A stretch of 64,000 nt of DNA from Aquilaria yunnanensis (taxonomy: Eukaryota > Streptophyta > Magnoliopsida > Malvales > Thymelaeaceae). The notes under the pieces were generated by a model. The model saw only the letters and a list, made by a program, of their open reading frames with translations, did not search any database and was not told where the DNA came from. A program made the position numbers and the translations under genes. The stretch is taken from the NCBI GenBank assembly GCA_039654915.1, contig CM077599.1:70896001-70960000 (forward strand), in the 5' to 3' direction. This document shows positions 60,181-64,000 of the stretch, piece by piece (position 1 is the first letter of the stretch; each line of letters starts with the position of its first letter).

Positions 60181-61470
60181 GGCCTATATGGCAATGACAA
60201 ACGGCTCATCAAGGCGTGACCGCGTGACCATCTTGCCTCAATTCTTTGGCATTTGCTTTCAACTGCTTTCTTCAGGTTAGCTTCACAGAACGTGAAAAGC
60301 ATATGTATAATGACAATCAACTACTTGAGGAAGAGTATTCTTATAGAAATTATAACACAAATAAATTTCTCTAAACAAACAATAACATAAAAAATTCAAA
60401 TACTGAAATGAAAAATGACTTGCATCAAGAACAAATGAGATGAAGGGCCAAGGTAGTATTTAATCAGAATTATATCTTATTTTTGTGTATTTTCCTTTGT
60501 TGAGTGTGCGCATTATTCCACTTCATAGACTTTGCTGATCTTGCTTTACTTTTTTTTTTTTTTAATTTTGCACCTATACTATTTACAATTGTCACAACTA
60601 TGTCTAAAACTAGTCTATCAAATAACTACTCATACCATATGAGATATTCGTTAGGAAAGTATAAACCAGGTACATTAATATTGAAAGAGAATTTCATATG
60701 CATATAAATATAGCCTTGAAAAGGATAAAAAAAAAAAAAGAGAAAAGCATGGCATTGGTTCAAATTTGAGCTCCAAGTAGCTAGGTTTTTCCCTATTGGC
60801 AGAAACAGGATAAAGAGACAGTTTTAAGAAACATGGAGCTAAATTATACAAGTATTGGATCACTTTCGGGGCGGAACTAAATGAGGGCTAATAAGAGCCC
60901 CGGCCCATTTAAAATTGTAAAAATATCTATAATTTTTATTAGAATTTAATGGTAATTATATTTTGACCCAACTTTTAAATTGATCGAATTCCCTTGTAAG
61001 AATTATAGTTTATAATAAAATTTATTTTTGTCCCTCTTTTATTAAAAACCTGGTCTGCCCTGATGACTTTCTTTTCTATTAATAAGAATAAACGTGAGAA
61101 GCTTTGGTTCAAAAAAAGGGAATAAAAAAATTCGAGTTGAACCAAATATGAATGATGATTGATAAAACATTGAAAAACAAGTATTCGGGGCTATGTTGGT
61201 CAAGGAAAAAATCGCCTGAAAAACAGAGGAATCTTGTGTTGGAGAGGCAAAAGGCTAAAGAAGAGGAGAAAGGTTTGGTTCCTGGCCTAGTCAATATACC
61301 TATTTTCAGCAAAACAAAGACCCCACTTGCCTCAACTATATGTATATATGGCTCTTATTCACTCGCATTGCGAGACCCCTTGAAAGCTTATAAGCTCCTT
61401 CTTCACCTCTCTCTCCCCCTCTCTTTCTAGCAGTAAGCAACAAAACTACAGGAGATACGGTTGTAAGAAG
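60181..61470 (+). promoter_or_regulatory. Upstream region of the LTI65-like gene
   Basis: A TATA-like TATATGTATATATGG sits at about 61339-61353, roughly 120-130 bp before the start codon, and a CT-rich leader (CTCTCTCCCCCTCTCTTTC) lies at 61410-61428. An ACGTG core occurs at 61091, but I see no clear cluster of ABRE or DRE sites. The region before 61000 has no supported gene. Confidence 0.45.
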
Positions 61471-63665
61471 ATGGCTCAGCTCGATGGCGGCCGTCTACGG
61501 CGGCAACCTAGCACCCCAAGAACTCCCAAGTCCCCCACGATCGAACAGCTCCTTCGAGGTAAGTTTGTAACCTTCCAGTTTTGGGGATATCGTTATACAT
61601 TTTAATGTTATAAGTGCAGAAGTTACTGTTAAACCAAACATAGCTGGTGGGCAAGATGATATATGTATATATATATCTTGTTGTTGTTGCTATAGTGTTG
61701 GGATTTGTTGTGTTCCTTGTGTAGGAAGTGAATCCGAAAAATGGTCGCCGATGAACTCACCCCCAGCAACCAAGGACAATGACATGGAGCACGATCCTTG
61801 TTCCAATCACAAGAAGTCGGTTCTCACCAAAGTGAAGGAGAAAGCCAAGAAATGGAGACAAGGTCTTAGCAAAAAGAAGCATGTTGAAGGTGAAAACAAC
61901 ACCCCTTCATGGGGTGTTAGGTTAGACGAAGAAGAAGAAGAAGAAGAAGAAGAAGATCCAGAGTATTTAGGTGCTCCAAGTAAGATTCAAAGAAAGCCAT
62001 TCAATTTCCTTGGGAAACTTGAAAACTTGAACATGGTTTCTGATCGATCAAGTTTCCAACTTTCTAGCTCCCTATGACTATGAAAATTCAATTTTCTTGA
62101 AAAAGCTTCAAAGTTGAAAATTTTCCTCTTCATGGTCAATTCTGAATCTTTCTTTGGGTTAGTGTATGAATCAGAGCTTGCACCAGAAGGCTATAAAGAG
62201 GCAGCAAGGCAGCACCCGAGGGCAGTTCCTATGATTGCAGAGAAACATGTCTTGACCAGTAGTGTAAAGTTTGGTGGACAACGGAAAGAAGAAAGACCTT
62301 CAAGTTCTAAGTCCAACAACAACACAAGGACCTTAGCAAAATCCGTGACAATGAAGTTAACACCAGCAGTGCAAGAACACCCATTGTCCGAAACACCCAA
62401 ACTAGTAGCTTCAAAGCTACAAACCTTCTCCATTTCAACCCCGGCTACAACAGAAAGTGATGATGATCAGGATGGTCACCATAAAGCCCAGGAACTTGAC
62501 GCACAAGAAACTGCTGATAACAGTACAACTCAAGAAACTGAGACCCTTGGAGTGACAACCGAAAACCAGAGAAGTAGTGAGCAAATGGGCATAGTTGGTA
62601 CAGGTAACACAGAAGCTAGTCTGAAAGAGAGAAATAGTCCAAGAGATTACATGTGGGACAAAGGTGTGTCAATGAAGGAGTACATGGCGCAGAAGTTTCA
62701 ACCAGGTGAAGATGAGAAAGCACTTTCTCGGATAATTTCTGAGGTAATGAGCCCAAGAACAAGCTTGGGGGATGTTGGATTAGTGGGGAAAGTTAAAGGG
62801 GCTGTGAACTCTTTGTTTTGGAGTGAAGGATCAGCTCAACCCAATGATATTCCAGCTGTTAGAGGTTCTTCACCACAGATTCCTATCTCCACAAATGCTC
62901 ATGAAGGTAAGAAGATGAACCTTTTTATTTAGATCTATGTACTAAAGGAACTTCTCTTAAATTTTTATCTTTTCGATAATCATAAGCAGCTACTACTAGA
63001 TATAACGGGTTAGGAGATATTTATATGTATAAGGTACATGAAAAGTGTCTATTTGTTCAAGATTCAGGAGGCAACCTAACTCGATATGAATGACACTGAA
63101 TAAGAGGAATTGATAGAGGTGGGGTTCGAACCCCCAACCATCCTCTTCCACCCTTATGTCATTTGCCACTTAAACTAGTGACGCAGGACCTCTTAAATTT
63201 TTAAGAATCATTTCATTTAAACTTATGTCAACTTAATTTGAAATGATTTATTTTTATTTTAATATTTTTTTACCAAAAACTAATTTTATTTAAAAGCTAA
63301 TTATTATGTATGTGTAGTAATCCATTGAAAAAATAATTTTTATAATCTTACTAAATTCTTATAATTTTTTCTAGTTTCAAACATTAAAAAACTCACAACA
63401 TTTTAATAACACCATGAAAATTTATTTTCAAATGAATTATTGTATCTACATTACAACCTTTTTTGGTGGGTTATCCTAAAACCAGAACATAAGAAATTGA
63501 ATGCACTGTACTGGTATGCATCAAGTAAAACACATGTTTATAGAGTTCAAGAATTTGCTTTCTTTTCTATTAAAAACAATTGCAATTTGTGTTCTAATCA
63601 TTTAGATTTTCCTGCTTGTAGTTGCTGAGGAAGAAAATGATGGAAGAATACTTCAAGCCAATTGA
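61471..63665 (+). CDS. LTI65/RD29-type low-temperature- and ABA-responsive protein
   Basis: Four exons join in phase (61471-61558, 61725-61979, 62163-62906, 63622-63665), giving 376 residues that are mostly hydrophilic and likely disordered. The N-terminus carries TPRTPKSPTIEQLL. A basic block follows (KKSVLTKVKEKAKKWRQ), then an acidic run of nine Glu encoded by a GAA repeat (61929-61955) and the EDPEYLGAPMYESELAPEGY motif. Toward the end are VSMKEYMAQKFQPGEDEKAL and GLVGKVKGAVNSLFW. The basic block and the last two motifs are the signatures of the LTI65/RD29B/CAP160 family, which accumulates under cold, salt and ABA; the molecular role is unsettled. A SINE sits in the last intron. The split codons at all three junctions support the model. 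Confidence 0.8.
63055..63190 (-). mobile_element. tRNA-derived SINE in intron 3 of the LTI65-like gene
   Basis: Read on the minus strand, a box A (TAGTTTAAGTGGC, 63165-63177) is followed by a box B (GGGGTTCGAACCCC, 63121-63134). These are the two internal RNA polymerase III promoter elements at tRNA-like spacing. The sequence does not close into a tRNA cloverleaf, so a SINE is preferred. Confidence 0.6.
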
Positions 63666-64000
63666 AAGAGAACTTTGCCTATTGTTCAAAGGACTTTGAT
63701 GAACTGAATTGAACGATCTTACAATCTGTATTCTAAACTTTCTAAACATATAATTGATACCTTAAAGGAAATAGATTAATGGAAAAAAAAATTCATGAAG
63801 ATGGCCAACGTGAGTATAGTTGAGGCTAGCTAGTTAGGTTGAAAAATATTACCACTTTATTTTGTATTCCACTCTTCATTTATGTCATCATAAACGAACA
63901 GCATCAGTATTATGTTTTGTCCGACTCCAAAATTAACATATGCATATGTTCGTTGGAAAGAAAAAAAAACATGTACATGCATGTTTTCTTTCACATCTAT
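63666..64000 (+). other. 3' flank of the LTI65-like gene
   Basis: Likely 3' untranslated region and downstream AT-rich DNA up to the window edge; no further gene is visible. Confidence 0.5.

Noticed and set aside
63115..63180. tRNA gene suggested by GGGGTTCGAACCCC
   Set aside because: No acceptor stem or anticodon arm can be drawn around it; boxes A and B alone fit a SINE.

Overview
The window is nuclear DNA from a flowering plant, almost certainly a eudicot. The genes have split exons with GT-AG introns, chloroplast transit peptides and a LUX-type clock regulator, and the spaces between them are AT-rich and full of decayed plant transposons. I cannot name the species. Five host genes are supported: the 3' part of a LUX/BOA-like GARP transcription factor (1-614, +), an intronless PPR gene like Arabidopsis At5g59600 (2909-4555, -), a plastid-type DnaJ gene like At5g59610 (20279-22534, +), TOC75-III, the channel of the chloroplast outer-envelope translocon (48118-52023, -), and an LTI65/RD29-type stress gene (61471-63665, +). 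From memory, Arabidopsis BOA, the PPR gene and the DnaJ gene lie together on chromosome 5, and LUX lies near TOC75-III on chromosome 3. The window therefore looks like the unsplit ancestral order of those two duplicated blocks.

The rest is mostly mobile DNA, and several elements can be delimited by matching target-site duplications (TSDs). They are three short hAT-type elements (5323-5877, 52305-53016, 53089-53621), a CACTA element (9351-14500), a 2.3 kb Mutator-type foldback element with a perfect 9-bp TSD (16149-18486), a second foldback element just upstream of the DnaJ gene (19552-20142), an LTR element with both LTRs (42314-45954), and a hAT element with a broken transposase (54723-57860). 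Two tRNA-derived SINEs are also visible.

The most unusual object is a roughly 10 kb Mutator-like element at about 24979-34990. It has no obvious terminal inverted repeats. It carries an eleven-exon Ulp1-type (C48) cysteine protease gene reading inward from the left and a FAR1/FHY3-type MULE transposase gene reading inward from the right, with an F-box gene between them. All three genes carry in-frame stops or a frameshift, so the copy is dead. Its noncoding DNA is loaded with a short motif close to AARTGTCYATT, clustered in arrays on both sides of the coding exons. This resembles the self-recognition motifs of VANDAL-type Mutator elements and is the best candidate here for an undescribed system.

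To the right of this element is a broken NAC gene (35114-36346). Then come about 4 kb of nested tandem duplications, the LTR element, and a truncated DNA-level copy of the 3' half of the DnaJ gene (46345-46910), directly before the TOC75 gene.
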